NCBI RefSeq assembly: GCF_036325985.1
Contig: NZ_JAUHLI010000002.1
Span: 309,205-373,204 of the forward strand
Reading direction: 5' to 3'
Length of the DNA stretch: 64,000 nucleotides
Source of the DNA: Alkalimonas cellulosilytica
Lineage (GTDB): Bacteria > Pseudomonadota > Gammaproteobacteria > Enterobacterales > Alteromonadaceae
Part shown: piece after piece, positions 15,338-24,197 of the stretch
Position numbering within the stretch: position 1 is the first letter of the stretch
Layout: each line of letters begins with the position of its first letter
Notes under the pieces: generated by a model
The model's input: the letters and a program-made list of their open reading frames with translations, nothing else
Databases searched by the model: none
What the model was told of the DNA's origin: nothing
Program-made: the position numbers and the translations under genes

Positions 15338-17807
15338 TATTGCCTGGCGTTTGTTCTGGCGTGAGCTGAAGCGTGGTGAGCTTTGGGTGATTGCCTTTGC
15401 GCTATTTTTAGCGGTCTTTTCGGTGGTTATGCTGACCGGTATTACCGAAAGTGTCCGCTCGGCTTTGTACCAGCGCAGTGCCGGTTTTTTAGCCGCCGAT
15501 TTAGTGCTGCGTTCCAGCAGGCCTTTTCAGCCGGAGCTGATAGCAGCTGCCGATGTGGTTGGAACAGCGCAAGCACAGCAAATGTTGTTCGACTCCATGT
15601 TGTTTTCCGACAGTGAAATGCAACTGGTGACGGTGAAAGCTGTCTCCAGTGCTTTTCCACTACGTGGCGAACTGCTACTCAGGCGCAGTGACCGACCGGG
15701 GCAGGGCGAGTTGGCCAGCTTTGGTGCCGGTGAGATCTGGTTGGAACCACGCTTATTCAACTTACTGGCGGTGAGCCCAGGCGATCAGCTGGAGCTGGGG
15801 ATGGCCTCGCTGAAGGTTGCCGGTGTGATTGAAGCAGAGCCGGATGCCCCACTGAATGTATTTGGGGGGAATCCACGAGTGCTGATGCACCTGGATGATG
15901 TTGCTGCTACCGAGGTGGTTCAGCCAGGCAGTCGTATTGGCTATCGCTATTTGTTTGCCGGTAGCGCATCGCAGTTGGCTGAGCTGCGTCAGCAGCTTGG
16001 TCCCAAGCTGTCGGTGCATGAGCAGTGGCAGGAACTGGACCCGGAAACGGCTATCGGTGCTGCCATGCAGCGGGCAGAAAGCTTTTTATTGCTGGCAGGC
16101 TTGTTGGGTATTGTGCTGGCGGCCAGTGCTTCTGCGGTTGCAGCCAATCGTTATCGGCAGCGACATGCCGAAGCGGTGGCGGTCATCAAAGCGCTGGGTG
16201 CGACTACAACCACAGCGCGAAAAATTTATTGCAGCCACCTGCTGTTGGTCAGTTTGTTCAGTTCGGCGCTGGCCATTGTGATTGGTGTGGGGCTGGTGGT
16301 GTTTATTCAGCAAGGCATTCAATGGTGGATGGACGATTACCAGCCCGCGTTTAGTAGCCGGCCACTTTGGATGGGGCTGCTTACCGCCATCATTTGTGCC
16401 GGCCTTTTCGCAGCCCGGCCTGTTTGGCAGCTGGCAGCGGTGCCGGCGATAGCGGTGCTACGCCAATTGCCAGCCTGGCGCTTTGATGTGTGGCATCTGG
16501 CCACGGGGGCGCTGGCGGTTTGGCTGCTGATGTGGCTGTTTAGCCGTGAGTTGATGCTTAGCCTTATTTTGTTTGCCGCCTGCGTTATTTTTGCATTGGT
16601 TTTGATGGGATTGGCTGCGGTGCTGGTAAAAGTGGCTAAGCCAATGGCAGCGGGACAAAGCTCGGCTTTAAAGCTTGCTCTGGCCAATTTGCGCCGGCGC
16701 TTGTGGCAAAACAGTTTTCAATTGCTGACCTTTAGCATGGCGTTGTTTTTAACCTTGTTGTTGTACTTTTTGCGGGTGGAGTTACTCGACCAATGGCAGC
16801 AGCAAATCCCTGCCGGAGCCCCCAATCAGTTTTTGGTGAATATCTCCGCTGCCGAGCGACCAGGTATTGAAGCTTTTGCCGCAGAGCATCAGTTGCAGCT
16901 TGATAGCTTTTATCCAATAGTGCGCGGCCGTCTGACGGCAACCAATCAGCAACAGCTGCGGCAGCGCGCTTCGAAAGAGGAAGATAATGAGCGGGTAGGT
17001 GTCGGTCGCGAATTGAACCTGACCTGGACCCGTGAGTTACCGGCCAATAACAGCGTCCTGCAGGGCCGCTGGTTTAGTGAGGAAACACTTGCTGAGGTGT
17101 CGGTGGAGTCGGAGTTGGCAGAGCGCTTGGGCATAGTGCTTGGCGATCAGCTGGAATTTTCCATTGGTGGCCGCACCGTCGCAGCGACAGTCAGCAGCAT
17201 CCGGCTGGTGGATTGGAATACACTGCAGCCTAACTTCTATATGATTTTAAGTGCTGATTTACTGGCAGATTTTCCGGCCAGTTATCTGAGTGCTTTTTAT
17301 CTGGAAGCGGAGCGGGCGCAGGTACTAAACCAGTTAAACCGCGAGTTTCCAACGGTGATTGTGCTGAATGTGGATGCCATTATCCAGCAGGTGCAGGATA
17401 TTATTGCCCAGGTAACCGTAGCGCTCAGTAGTATTTTACTGCTGGTATTTGCTGCAGCCGTGCTGGTGTTGGTAGCACAAGTGCAGGCCACCATGGAGCA
17501 GCGGGAGCAGGAACTGGCGATTTTACGAACCCTGGGGGCTCGCTATGCCTTTTTACGCAATGCAATGTTGCTGGAGTTCGCTGCGCTTGGCGCTTTGGCG
17601 GGGATCCTGGCCACTGTGCTGGCAGAAGCGGTGCTTGGTGTCTTGCAGTTCCGCTTGTTTGAGCTGCCGTTTCAGCTGCATTGGAACCTGTGGTGGATTG
17701 GCCCGGGGTTTGGTGTCCTGGTAGTCACCTTGCTTGGCTGGTGGCAACTGCGGCAATTGCTGGCCATTCAAAGCTCGGTATTAATGCGCCGGGCCATTTA
17801 TTCGTAG
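15327..17807 (+). CDS. ybbP: ABC transporter permease YbbP (FtsX-like)
   Basis: An 826-residue inner-membrane protein with about ten hydrophobic segments: one near residues 20-40, clusters near 250-430 and 460-485, and a final set near 690-815. Two FtsX-type permease domains bracket large periplasmic domains, as in MacB/LolC relatives and E. coli YbbP (804 residues). It begins inside the last codons of ybbA, the expected partner ATPase, and tesA is divergent, the arrangement seen in enterics. No truncation or frameshift is visible. Confidence 0.94.
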   Translation: MWASIAWRLFWRELKRGELWVIAFALFLAVFSVVMLTGITESVRSALYQRSAGFLAADLVLRSSRPFQPELIAAADVVGTAQAQQMLFDSMLFSDSEMQLVTVKAVSSAFPLRGELLLRRSDRPGQGELASFGAGEIWLEPRLFNLLAVSPGDQLELGMASLKVAGVIEAEPDAPLNVFGGNPRVLMHLDDVAATEVVQPGSRIGYRYLFAGSASQLAELRQQLGPKLSVHEQWQELDPETAIGAAMQRAESFLLLAGLLGIVLAASASAVAANRYRQRHAEAVAVIKALGATTTTARKIYCSHLLLVSLFSSALAIVIGVGLVVFIQQGIQWWMDDYQPAFSSRPLWMGLLTAIICAGLFAARPVWQLAAVPAIAVLRQLPAWRFDVWHLATGALAVWLLMWLFSRELMLSLILFAACVIFALVLMGLAAVLVKVAKPMAAGQSSALKLALANLRRRLWQNSFQLLTFSMALFLTLLLYFLRVELLDQWQQQIPAGAPNQFLVNISAAERPGIEAFAAEHQLQLDSFYPIVRGRLTATNQQQLRQRASKEEDNERVGVGRELNLTWTRELPANNSVLQGRWFSEETLAEVSVESELAERLGIVLGDQLEFSIGGRTVAATVSSIRLVDWNTLQPNFYMILSADLLADFPASYLSAFYLEAERAQVLNQLNREFPTVIVLNVDAIIQQVQDIIAQVTVALSSILLLVFAAAVLVLVAQVQATMEQREQELAILRTLGARYAFLRNAMLLEFAALGALAGILATVLAEAVLGVLQFRLFELPFQLHWNLWWIGPGFGVLVVTLLGWWQLRQLLAIQSSVLMRRAIYS

Positions 17808-17839
17808 ATAAGCGGTTGCCTGGAATAAGGGCTAAGAGA

Positions 17840-17861
17840 AAGGGCGCAGCAATGCGCCCTT
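17840..17861. terminator. Hairpin between ybbP and yfcH
   Basis: Inverted repeat AAGGGCGC / GCGCCCTT with a 6-base loop, between two convergent genes. The right arm overlaps the yfcH stop codon. There is no strong T tract on either side, so termination efficiency is uncertain. Confidence 0.55.
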
Positions 17862-18753
17862 ATAGCTTAAGTTGCTGCAGTGCCTCGCGCAAATCCGGGT
17901 AACTGAATTGAAAACCAGCATCCAGTAATTTTTTCGGATACACATTTTGGCCGTACAGCAGTAAGTCACCCATTTCACCGAACAACAAGCGTACCATGAA
18001 GGCAGGCATCGGTAGCAGTGCCGGGCGCTTCAGGCGCTCGGCCAGCAGCTCGGTAAAACGGGCATTGGGTACGGCTTTGGGAGCTGTGGCATTGATCGGG
18101 CCCGATAGCTCACTGTGACACAATAAGAAATCGAGCAAGGCCGTCATATCATCCAGGTGGATCCAGGACATATACTGGGTACCAGTACCAATTTTGCCAC
18201 CTAGCCCCAAACGAAAAGGAGGCAGCATTTTTTTTAAGGCTCCGCCGTTTTCAGCCAGGACGATGCCGGTGCGTACCAGACAGACCCGGGTACGATCACT
18301 GGCCGCGCGTTGCGCCAGGTTCTCCCAACGGGCGCAGATATCGTGGCTGAACTCGGGGTAAAAGTCCTGATGATCTTCATCAATGCAATGTTGGTCCTGA
18401 CGACCGTAAAAGCCGATGGCTGAGCCACTGATAAAGACGGAAGGTGGCTTGTGTGCCTGCTGGATCAGAGTGCTTAGTTGTTCGGTCAGGTCCCAGCGGC
18501 TATGGCAAATCCGCTGTTTTTGGGCTTTACTCCAGCGTTTGTCGGCAATAGGTTCACCCGCTAAATTGATCACCGCATCAAAGCGGCTGATATCGATACC
18601 ATCCAATTGGCTGCAACAAGCCACTGTGTGCCCAAACAGTGACTTTACCTTGGCTGCAGAACGACTGAGTACCGTTATCTCATGCTGCGAAAGCCAGCGC
18701 TTAATCGCTGCCTGACCAATTAAACCGGTCCCCCCCGTGATAAACAGCTTCAT
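17860..18753 (-). CDS. yfcH: NAD(P)-binding epimerase-like protein YfcH
   Basis: I start at 18753, where AAGGAG lies 9 bases upstream of the ATG; this gives 297 residues. The protein opens with a Rossmann motif (MKLFITGGTGLIGQA) and belongs to the extended short-chain dehydrogenase group known as TIGR01777, with the PSVFISGSAIGFYG active-site region and a C-terminal DUF1731 domain (LDAGFQFSYPDLREAL). The reaction is unknown in E. coli too. It follows folX by 58 bases on the same strand, the same pair as in enterics. Confidence 0.93.
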   Translation of the reverse strand: MKLFITGGTGLIGQAAIKRWLSQHEITVLSRSAAKVKSLFGHTVACCSQLDGIDISRFDAVINLAGEPIADKRWSKAQKQRICHSRWDLTEQLSTLIQQAHKPPSVFISGSAIGFYGRQDQHCIDEDHQDFYPEFSHDICARWENLAQRAASDRTRVCLVRTGIVLAENGGALKKMLPPFRLGLGGKIGTGTQYMSWIHLDDMTALLDFLLCHSELSGPINATAPKAVPNARFTELLAERLKRPALLPMPAFMVRLLFGEMGDLLLYGQNVYPKKLLDAGFQFSYPDLREALQQLKL

Positions 18754-18811
18754 TGAAACCACTCCTTGCGATAGTACTGAAACCATCCTGATGGTATTCA
18801 GTATAGCCAGA

Positions 18812-19180
18812 TTAACGTGCTTTGTTGACAGACAGCGTCAGAGAAACGGAGTCGGCAAAACGCAATGCGTGTGGCTTATCAATTTCCACCTCGGCATAAA
18901 GCACCGAGCTGTGCTCTGCGGCTATGGCCAGCACGTCTGCCGTGAGCTTTTCCAGCAATGAAAAGCGATTTTCTTCAACAAACTGAATAATGCGTTTGGT
19001 GATGGTTCGGTAATTCAATGCTTTATTCATATCGTCACTGTCGGCGGCAGCATCGGCCAGGTATTGAATTTTGGCATTAATTACGACATCCTGTTTGTTG
19101 ATGATTTCGTCCTCGTTGATGCCAATGAAGGTACGTAGCCGCAAATTTTTGATGCGAATAATCGCCGGGTTTAATTCCAT
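18812..19180 (-). CDS. folX: Dihydroneopterin triphosphate 2'-epimerase
   Basis: The ATG at 19180 is supported by a GAGGA site and gives 122 residues, as in E. coli FolX (120). The protein shows the FolB/FolX tunnelling fold with IIRIKNLRLRTFIGINEDE, ALNYRTITKRIIQFVEE, FSLLEKLTADVL and AEVEIDKPHALRFADSV, nearly colinear with E. coli FolX. It epimerises dihydroneopterin triphosphate to the monapterin form, a route to tetrahydromonapterin. It is divergent from tqsA with a 74-base gap and upstream of yfcH. Confidence 0.95.
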   Translation of the reverse strand: MELNPAIIRIKNLRLRTFIGINEDEIINKQDVVINAKIQYLADAAADSDDMNKALNYRTITKRIIQFVEENRFSLLEKLTADVLAIAAEHSSVLYAEVEIDKPHALRFADSVSLTLSVNKAR

Positions 19181-19254
19181 AATGTGTTGTTCCTCGGTAT
19201 TTTTATTCGTTACGTTTATTAAGCCTTTCCCGATCAAAGAATGCAAGGACCTTT

Positions 19255-20319
19255 ATGAGCACGCTGACTGACTCCAACACCACCCGAATTCTGGTAGCCT
19301 GCGCTGCGCTGGTCATTATTCTTGCTGGTATCAAAGCCGCGGCAACCATCGTGGTCCCTTTTCTGCTGGCACTATTTCTTGCCATTATCTGCAGCCCGTT
19401 AATCCAGTTATTGCATCGCTGGCATGTGCCCAAGTTGGCGGCGATTGGCTTGGTGATCCTGTTGATTGTGGTGTTTGGTACTTTTTTTGCCACTATAGTA
19501 GGTCAGTCGTTGACTGACTTAACCCGTAATATGCCGGAGTATCAGGGGCGACTGAACCTGGTGGTGCTGCAACTACTGAATTGGCTGGCCGAGTACCACC
19601 TGGTACTTGAGCCCAGGCAGCTGCTTAGTCAAATTAATCCGGGTTCAGCCATGACACTGGCGACCAATCTGTTGGCAGGGCTTGGTACCATGCTCACCAA
19701 TACGTTGCTGATCCTGTTGATTGTCGTGTTCATGTTGCTGGAGGCGCATAGTATTCCAGCAAAAATTCAGTTGGGAATGAAAGATCCAGAGCAAAAGTTA
19801 CAGCAGGTACAGCAGTTTTTGCAGTCGGTGAATCGCTACATTGCCATAAAAACCAGCATGAGTGCACTGACCGGTGTGGTCGTTGGTTTGTTGCTGTGGT
19901 TGCTGGGGGTGAGTTACCCTTTGCTGTGGGGCATGCTGGCTTTTTTGCTTAATTATATTCCGAATATTGGTTCCATCATCGCGGCGGTGCCCGCTGTTTT
20001 GGTGGCGCTGGTCGATGGCGGTATTAGTCTGGCGGTGGGGACTACCCTGATATTTATTGCCGTCAATCTGGTGATTGGGAATATGCTGGAACCACGGTTT
20101 ATGGGGCGAGGCTTAGGGTTGTCTACCTTAGTGGTGTTTTTATCGCTTATTTTCTGGGGCTGGCTGCTTGGTACTGTCGGGATGCTGCTAAGTATTCCAT
20201 TGACCATGATTGTAAAAATCGCACTCGAGAACAGCCCCAATGGTCGTTGGATAGCCGTTTTACTGGACTCGGAGGAGCAAACCGAACTCAGAGACGATCT
20301 GGACGAGCCATTGGCTTAA
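19255..20319 (+). CDS. tqsA: AI-2E family transporter, TqsA-like
   Basis: A 354-residue inner-membrane protein with about eight hydrophobic segments in the usual PerM/AI-2E layout: two N-terminal pairs, a soluble middle (about 75-150) and a C-terminal bundle. Diagnostic stretches include LLNYIPNIGSIIAA, LEPRFMGRGLGLSTLVVFLSL and FWGWLLGTVGMLLSIPLT, which match E. coli TqsA closely. The E. coli protein affects autoinducer-2 export and biofilm formation; whether this one moves AI-2 is inference. It converges on the next gene with a 4-base overlap at the stop codons (TTAA). Confidence 0.9.
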   Translation: MSTLTDSNTTRILVACAALVIILAGIKAAATIVVPFLLALFLAIICSPLIQLLHRWHVPKLAAIGLVILLIVVFGTFFATIVGQSLTDLTRNMPEYQGRLNLVVLQLLNWLAEYHLVLEPRQLLSQINPGSAMTLATNLLAGLGTMLTNTLLILLIVVFMLLEAHSIPAKIQLGMKDPEQKLQQVQQFLQSVNRYIAIKTSMSALTGVVVGLLLWLLGVSYPLLWGMLAFLLNYIPNIGSIIAAVPAVLVALVDGGISLAVGTTLIFIAVNLVIGNMLEPRFMGRGLGLSTLVVFLSLIFWGWLLGTVGMLLSIPLTMIVKIALENSPNGRWIAVLLDSEEQTELRDDLDEPLA

Positions 20320-20714
20320 CGGGCTGCCAGCGACTCCAGTTGTTCGGTGCGTTGTTTGATTAATTGTAACTGGCAACGTTTGTAGTAAGCTGCGCCCAGC
20401 TGCACATCGGGCAGCTGCAGCTGGTATTGCCAGCGGCAATGCTGCTCTTTAAGTTGGGTGAAGGTTTCCTGGGAGCTTTTGAAACTATTGTATGCCGCCG
20501 GGCGTCCGCTGCGCTGACTGTGCTGCTGCAATACAAAGGTATGATGCTGCTCCCACTGGGCCAAAGCTCGTCGGGCTGTGACCAGTTGCTGGTCGTAACA
20601 ACTGAGTTGCTGATGATAACGCTGTTGCTGACTACCACTCTCAGGCCAGGGGCAAAGCTCCTCGATAGCTGCGGTATGCAGACTAACAGCAAGCAGGGTA
20701 AGGCTGAACATCAT
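20316..20714 (-). CDS. Small secreted Cys/Gln-rich protein, LprI-like, uncharacterised
   Basis: The ATG at 20714 follows GAGG by 8 bases and opens a short signal-like hydrophobic segment (MMFSLTLLAVSLHTAA), giving 132 residues. The mature part is Q-rich with four cysteines (ELCPWPE, LSCYDQQL, EQHCRWQY, KRCQLQL), a spacing reminiscent of LprI/DUF1311 lysozyme-inhibitor-type proteins. That is only a resemblance. It lies 25 bases after the sensor kinase stop on the same strand and is probably the last gene of that operon, which suggests a periplasmic accessory role. Confidence 0.65.
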   Translation of the reverse strand: MMFSLTLLAVSLHTAAIEELCPWPESGSQQQRYHQQLSCYDQQLVTARRALAQWEQHHTFVLQQHSQRSGRPAAYNSFKSSQETFTQLKEQHCRWQYQLQLPDVQLGAAYYKRCQLQLIKQRTEQLESLAAR

Positions 20715-20739
20715 AGGCCGACCTCGTCTGAACAGGGGT

Positions 20740-22062
20740 TCATAGCTCTGGAAACCGAATCTGGAAGCGTGCGCCGCCCAGCTCACTGTCACCAACGTCT
20801 AAATCACCATTATAGGAGCTGACCAGCTCGGCCACAATGGACAGGCCAACACCATGCCCCTCTTGGTAGGTATCCAGGCGGGTACCGCGTTGAAACAGTT
20901 GTGAGCGACGAGCAGCCGGGATGCCGGGGCCATCGTCCTCCACCACCAGGGTAAATGGGTTCGTGCTCACCTGAAGCCGTACCTGGTGCTGACAGGCTTT
21001 GCAGGCGTTATCCAGTAAATTTCCCAGGATTTCCATCATATCGGTTTCATCGCCTTTGAACGCTGTGTCAGGCGGACAATCTACGTCAATATGGCAGCCT
21101 TTGTGTTGGTAGATTTTCCCCAGCGCCTTGATCATTTTCTCCAGCAGAGGTTGCAGTGGAATTTGTTTCTTCCAGACATCCTGTCCTGAGCTACTGGCGC
21201 GTTTTAACTGATGATCAATCATAGCGCTGATCCGATCCAACTGCTCTTTTAATTCGGGTTGCTCGCTAAGTGGCGAGGTATTCAGAACGGCCAGAGGGGT
21301 TTTCAGGGCATGGGCCAAATCACTCAGGTGATGACGATAACGCTGTTTTTGACGGTTTTGGCTGGCCAGCAGCAAGTTCAGATCTTCTTTTAATGCCATC
21401 AGTTCTGCCGGGTATTTACCGGTTAACTGCTCTTGCTTGCCGCTTTCTACCCGGCGAATTTCGTGATCCAGCACAGAGAGTGGTCGGGTGGTCCAGCGAT
21501 AAGCCAGCAGCATCACCAGCAAAAGCACCAGGGCAATGCCCAGATACCAACGGATCAGGGTGCGTAAAAAGCTCTGATGCGGGGTATTCAGTAAGTGATC
21601 CGATTGCACCACATGCACGGTCAATGGAATGGTGTTGTCGCCTTGATCAAACAGCAGTGCAATGGAGAGCACCCAGTATTTTTGGCCGTATTGAATATCG
21701 GCTCTGAAATCACTTTTACCGGGCAGCATTGGCAGCAGCTCGGGTTCAAATTGCTGGGTGATGGAGGAGTCGGATTGCCAGAGTACATCGGACTCATTGG
21801 TAATAAAAGCGCTTAGCCCGGAATTGGGCCGGGAAAAGTCGGGGGCCAGCGCGACATTGCTTAGTTGGACTTTATCGGCAGATACCTGAATTTCCGACAA
21901 AATCGCATAGAGATGAACTTCCAACTTTTGCTCAGTATTGGTCACCAGTTGCGTGTAAAAAGCACGCTCTATGGCGATAAAGGAACCTGGCAGTAAAAAG
22001 GCAAACAGCAGCAGGCTGATTAAACCCTGCCGCAGTTTTAACGATAGGCTCATAGCGGGCAT
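20740..22062 (-). CDS. Sensor histidine kinase, PhoQ-like
   Basis: A 440-residue membrane kinase. Two membrane segments (about 12-30 and 168-188) bracket a periplasmic sensor, followed by a HAMP-like linker. The phospho-acceptor helix is LSDLAHALKTPLAVL, with the SLKTPLAVL-type signature of PhoQ. ATP-binding boxes follow: EILGNLLDNACKA (N), VVEDDGPGIP (G1) and GHGVGLSIVAEL (G2). Two candidate ATGs (22062, 22053) are nine bases apart. It follows the response regulator by 8 bases. The periplasmic sensor is not visibly a long acidic Mg-binding surface like that of E. coli PhoQ, so the ligand is open. Confidence 0.92.
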   Translation of the reverse strand: MPAMSLSLKLRQGLISLLLFAFLLPGSFIAIERAFYTQLVTNTEQKLEVHLYAILSEIQVSADKVQLSNVALAPDFSRPNSGLSAFITNESDVLWQSDSSITQQFEPELLPMLPGKSDFRADIQYGQKYWVLSIALLFDQGDNTIPLTVHVVQSDHLLNTPHQSFLRTLIRWYLGIALVLLLVMLLAYRWTTRPLSVLDHEIRRVESGKQEQLTGKYPAELMALKEDLNLLLASQNRQKQRYRHHLSDLAHALKTPLAVLNTSPLSEQPELKEQLDRISAMIDHQLKRASSSGQDVWKKQIPLQPLLEKMIKALGKIYQHKGCHIDVDCPPDTAFKGDETDMMEILGNLLDNACKACQHQVRLQVSTNPFTLVVEDDGPGIPAARRSQLFQRGTRLDTYQEGHGVGLSIVAELVSSYNGDLDVGDSELGGARFQIRFPEL

Positions 22063-22070
22063 GCAGGCAC

Positions 22071-22748
22071 TTAGCTCACGGCCAGCGTGAAACGATAACC
22101 CCGGCCGCGCAGTGTTTCGATCGGTTTAAGCTCGGCTTCCGGATCGAGTTTTTTGCGAAGTCGCAGTACAAAAACTTCAATCACGTTGCTGTCTAAATCG
22201 AAATCCTGATCGTAGATATGCTCGGTTAATTCCGTTTTTGAAATGACTTTATTAGGATTCATCATAAAGTATTCGAGTACTTTATACTCATAAGCGGTCA
22301 GGCTGATTTCTTGCTCATGCAACCAGACTTGCTGCGTACGGCTATTTAACGCCACAGGGCCCGCCGACAGGGTTGGATCAGGTTGGCCTGCCGCACGCCG
22401 GATCAAGGCATTGCAACGCGCTAATAACTCTTCCATATGGAAAGGCTTGGTCAGGTAATCATCGGCACCTGCGTCCAGGCCTTCGACTTTTTCCTGCCAA
22501 CTGCCGCGTGCAGTCAGAATAATGATTGGGGTTTTGATGTCCTTTTTACGGGCTTTTCGGATCAGGCTCAGGCCATCCATGTGAGGCAGACCTAAATCAA
22601 TAATGGCCAGATCGTAAGGGTACTCACTGAGCTTAAAATCGCCATCACGGCCATCAAAAGCCATATCTACACTAAATTGTTGCTCAGTCAGATGGTTGCG
22701 GATCTGATTGGCCAGTATCTGCTCGTCTTCTACCACTAAAATACGCAT
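22071..22748 (-). CDS. Response regulator, PhoP-like (OmpR family)
   Basis: A 225-residue regulator: receiver domain with the acidic pocket VVEDE, phospho-acceptor Asp in AIIDLGLPHMDG (about residue 51), switch residues in ILTARGSW and the conserved Lys in YLTKPFH; then an OmpR/PhoB winged-helix domain (ISLTAYEYKVLEYFMMNP, IEVFVLRLRKKLDPEAE, TLRGRGYRF). The receiver is closer to PhoP/QseB-like regulators than to OmpR. Its ATG shares the A of the upstream PepSY stop (TGATG), so PepSY, regulator and kinase are translationally linked. Confidence 0.94.
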   Translation of the reverse strand: MRILVVEDEQILANQIRNHLTEQQFSVDMAFDGRDGDFKLSEYPYDLAIIDLGLPHMDGLSLIRKARKKDIKTPIIILTARGSWQEKVEGLDAGADDYLTKPFHMEELLARCNALIRRAAGQPDPTLSAGPVALNSRTQQVWLHEQEISLTAYEYKVLEYFMMNPNKVISKTELTEHIYDQDFDLDSNVIEVFVLRLRKKLDPEAELKPIETLRGRGYRFTLAVS

Positions 22749-23002
22749 CAGCGATCGTCCCTTGTAACCCGGCCGGTCCGGCCATCCACTATGACTGTAA
22801 CCACACGTCCGTCCCGTTGCAGCACCCGGATGCGGTAGTTTTGTTGTTCGTTTTTGACGTTCAGCACTCGGCCAGGAAAGCGCTGCAGTGCTAGCTCTGT
22901 TGCTTGTTCTTTACTAACAGTGGGGCTGTTGCTTGCGCTGGCTGCAGCCGGCAGCACACCAAGCAAGACAACCAATAACAGGATTGCTGTACTACGTAAC
23001 AT
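22748..23002 (-). CDS. Periplasmic PepSY domain protein
   Basis: The ATG at 23002, five bases after GGAG, gives an 84-residue protein: a clean signal peptide (AILLLVVLLGVLPAAASA), then one PepSY repeat (VSKEQATELALQRFPGRVLNVKNE, VVTVIVDGRTGRVTRDDR). PepSY proteins bind or inhibit proteases and other envelope proteins, and small ones are often co-transcribed with PhoPQ/QseBC-type systems. As first gene of the operon it may modulate the sensor kinase; this is inference from context. Confidence 0.9.
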   Translation of the reverse strand: MLRSTAILLLVVLLGVLPAAASASNSPTVSKEQATELALQRFPGRVLNVKNEQQNYRIRVLQRDGRVVTVIVDGRTGRVTRDDR

Positions 23003-23061
23003 GGTTAGCTCCACAAAATTGTTTGTTGATTGTCTTGCCTCATTCCTTTTGTCCTGCGTTC

Positions 23062-23574
23062 TTAGTAGCCTGGCCGGACACTGACCTGAACCGGTAAGCG
23101 TGGTCCGGGATCATAGTCCAGCATGGTGGTGTAGTGGCGGCCACGCAAGGTGTAACTTACCTGATAGCCATCAAATACATTGTGGTACTGTACCGAACTA
23201 TTCACGACCCGGCAACGCTGTTGATGCACGGTTTGTGGCTGATTATTCTGTCGCTGAATGTCGCTGACTACAGCACCGCCCAGCACAGCTCCTGCTGCCA
23301 TGCCAACACGCTTATTGCTCTTGTTACGTCCCATGGCATGGCCCAAAGCGCCGCCGGCGATAGCACCGAGAACCACTGGAGTGGTATCCGTGCGTTGACT
23401 ACCACGGTAATGCACAGCCTCGGTATGGCATACTTGTTGCGGGCTACGCTGGGCAACCGTGCGATAGACTGGTTCTACCTTGGTCACCCTGGCGTATTCA
23501 ACATGGTTGGCATGTGCCAGAGCCGATCCAGCCACCAGGCTTGATAGTGCGGCAAATACAGGGAGCATTTTCAT
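23062..23574 (-). CDS. Glycine-zipper 2TM envelope protein
   Basis: I use the ATG at 23574 with GAGGTG seven bases upstream (170 residues). A signal peptide ends near SALA-HA. A central glycine-zipper pair (VVLGAIAGGALGHAMG, then VGMAAGAVLGGAVVSDIQ) is typical of the SlyB/17-kDa-antigen type domain that inserts or packs against the envelope. Two conserved cysteines flank it (QQVCHTEAV and QQRCRVVN). There is no lipobox, so it is probably periplasmic or membrane-inserted, not a lipoprotein. Function unknown. It is a single gene, divergent from the comEA-like gene. Confidence 0.85.
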   Translation of the reverse strand: MKMLPVFAALSSLVAGSALAHANHVEYARVTKVEPVYRTVAQRSPQQVCHTEAVHYRGSQRTDTTPVVLGAIAGGALGHAMGRNKSNKRVGMAAGAVLGGAVVSDIQRQNNQPQTVHQQRCRVVNSSVQYHNVFDGYQVSYTLRGRHYTTMLDYDPGPRLPVQVSVRPGY

Positions 23575-23825
23575 AATAAGCACCTCGCTTGATTTACCTT
23601 ATCAGCATAGAGATGTCAGGCTTAATTTCGGCTGAACCATGCAGCAAAAACGCACATATTTTTAGTGAATAATATTTGATCTATTTGTTTTTTTAGTTAT
23701 ATTAAATTTAACCTGGTTAACTTTATGGTTGCTGATTGGTGATCTTTCTTGCGTGACCAGGTGGCAAGAACTGGTGATTGCTTTGCCTTTTGGCTGTGCA
23801 GCGACCTTAAATGGAGTTTAAAACG

Positions 23826-24143
23826 ATGAAAACAGTTGTATTTGCTTTTGCGATGACCTGTGCTGCCCTGGTATCCAATCAGTTGTTTGCCTGGGAAACC
23901 AAGCCACAGCAAACGATTGCCCAAACACAAGGCTCAGCTGCTGTGCAGAAAATTAACCTGAATACTGCAAGTGCAGAGCAATTGGCTTTGATCCCAGGGA
24001 TAGGGCAACAAAAAGCCGAGGCCATCCAAAAGTACATTGCTGAACATGGGGCTATTCGAAGCGAGCAGCAGCTCACTGAAGTACGTGGCATTGGTCCCAG
24101 GCTGGCGGAGACTGTCGCGCAGTACGTGCATTTTGAACACTGA
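23826..24143 (+). CDS. Secreted helix-hairpin-helix protein, ComEA-like
   Basis: The ATG at 23826, nine bases after GGAG, gives 105 residues. A signal peptide (MKTVVFAFAMTCAALVSNQLFA) precedes a Q/T linker and a double helix-hairpin-helix DNA-binding module (INLNTASAEQLALIPGIGQQKAEAIQKY, EVRGIGPRLAETVAQYV). This is the gammaproteobacterial ComEA form, which binds incoming DNA in the periplasm during natural transformation. A divergent 251-base spacer separates it from the glycine-zipper gene. No other competence genes lie nearby. Confidence 0.9.
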   Translation: MKTVVFAFAMTCAALVSNQLFAWETKPQQTIAQTQGSAAVQKINLNTASAEQLALIPGIGQQKAEAIQKYIAEHGAIRSEQQLTEVRGIGPRLAETVAQYVHFEH

Positions 24144-24171
24144 ATAGTGCTTTAAATACTGCTGCAGAAAC

Positions 24172-24197
24172 TGATGGGAGTTAGCTGTCTCCCATCA
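24172..24197. terminator. Possible hairpin between convergent comEA-like and HDOD genes
   Basis: Inverted repeat TGATGGGAG / CTCCCATCA with an 8-base loop that contains the HDOD stop codon. No T tract follows on either strand, so it is only a weak terminator candidate. Confidence 0.35.

Noticed and set aside
18754..18786. Longer yfcH start at 18786
   Set aside because: The ATG at 18753 has AAGGAG nine bases upstream and begins exactly at the Rossmann strand, as in the family.
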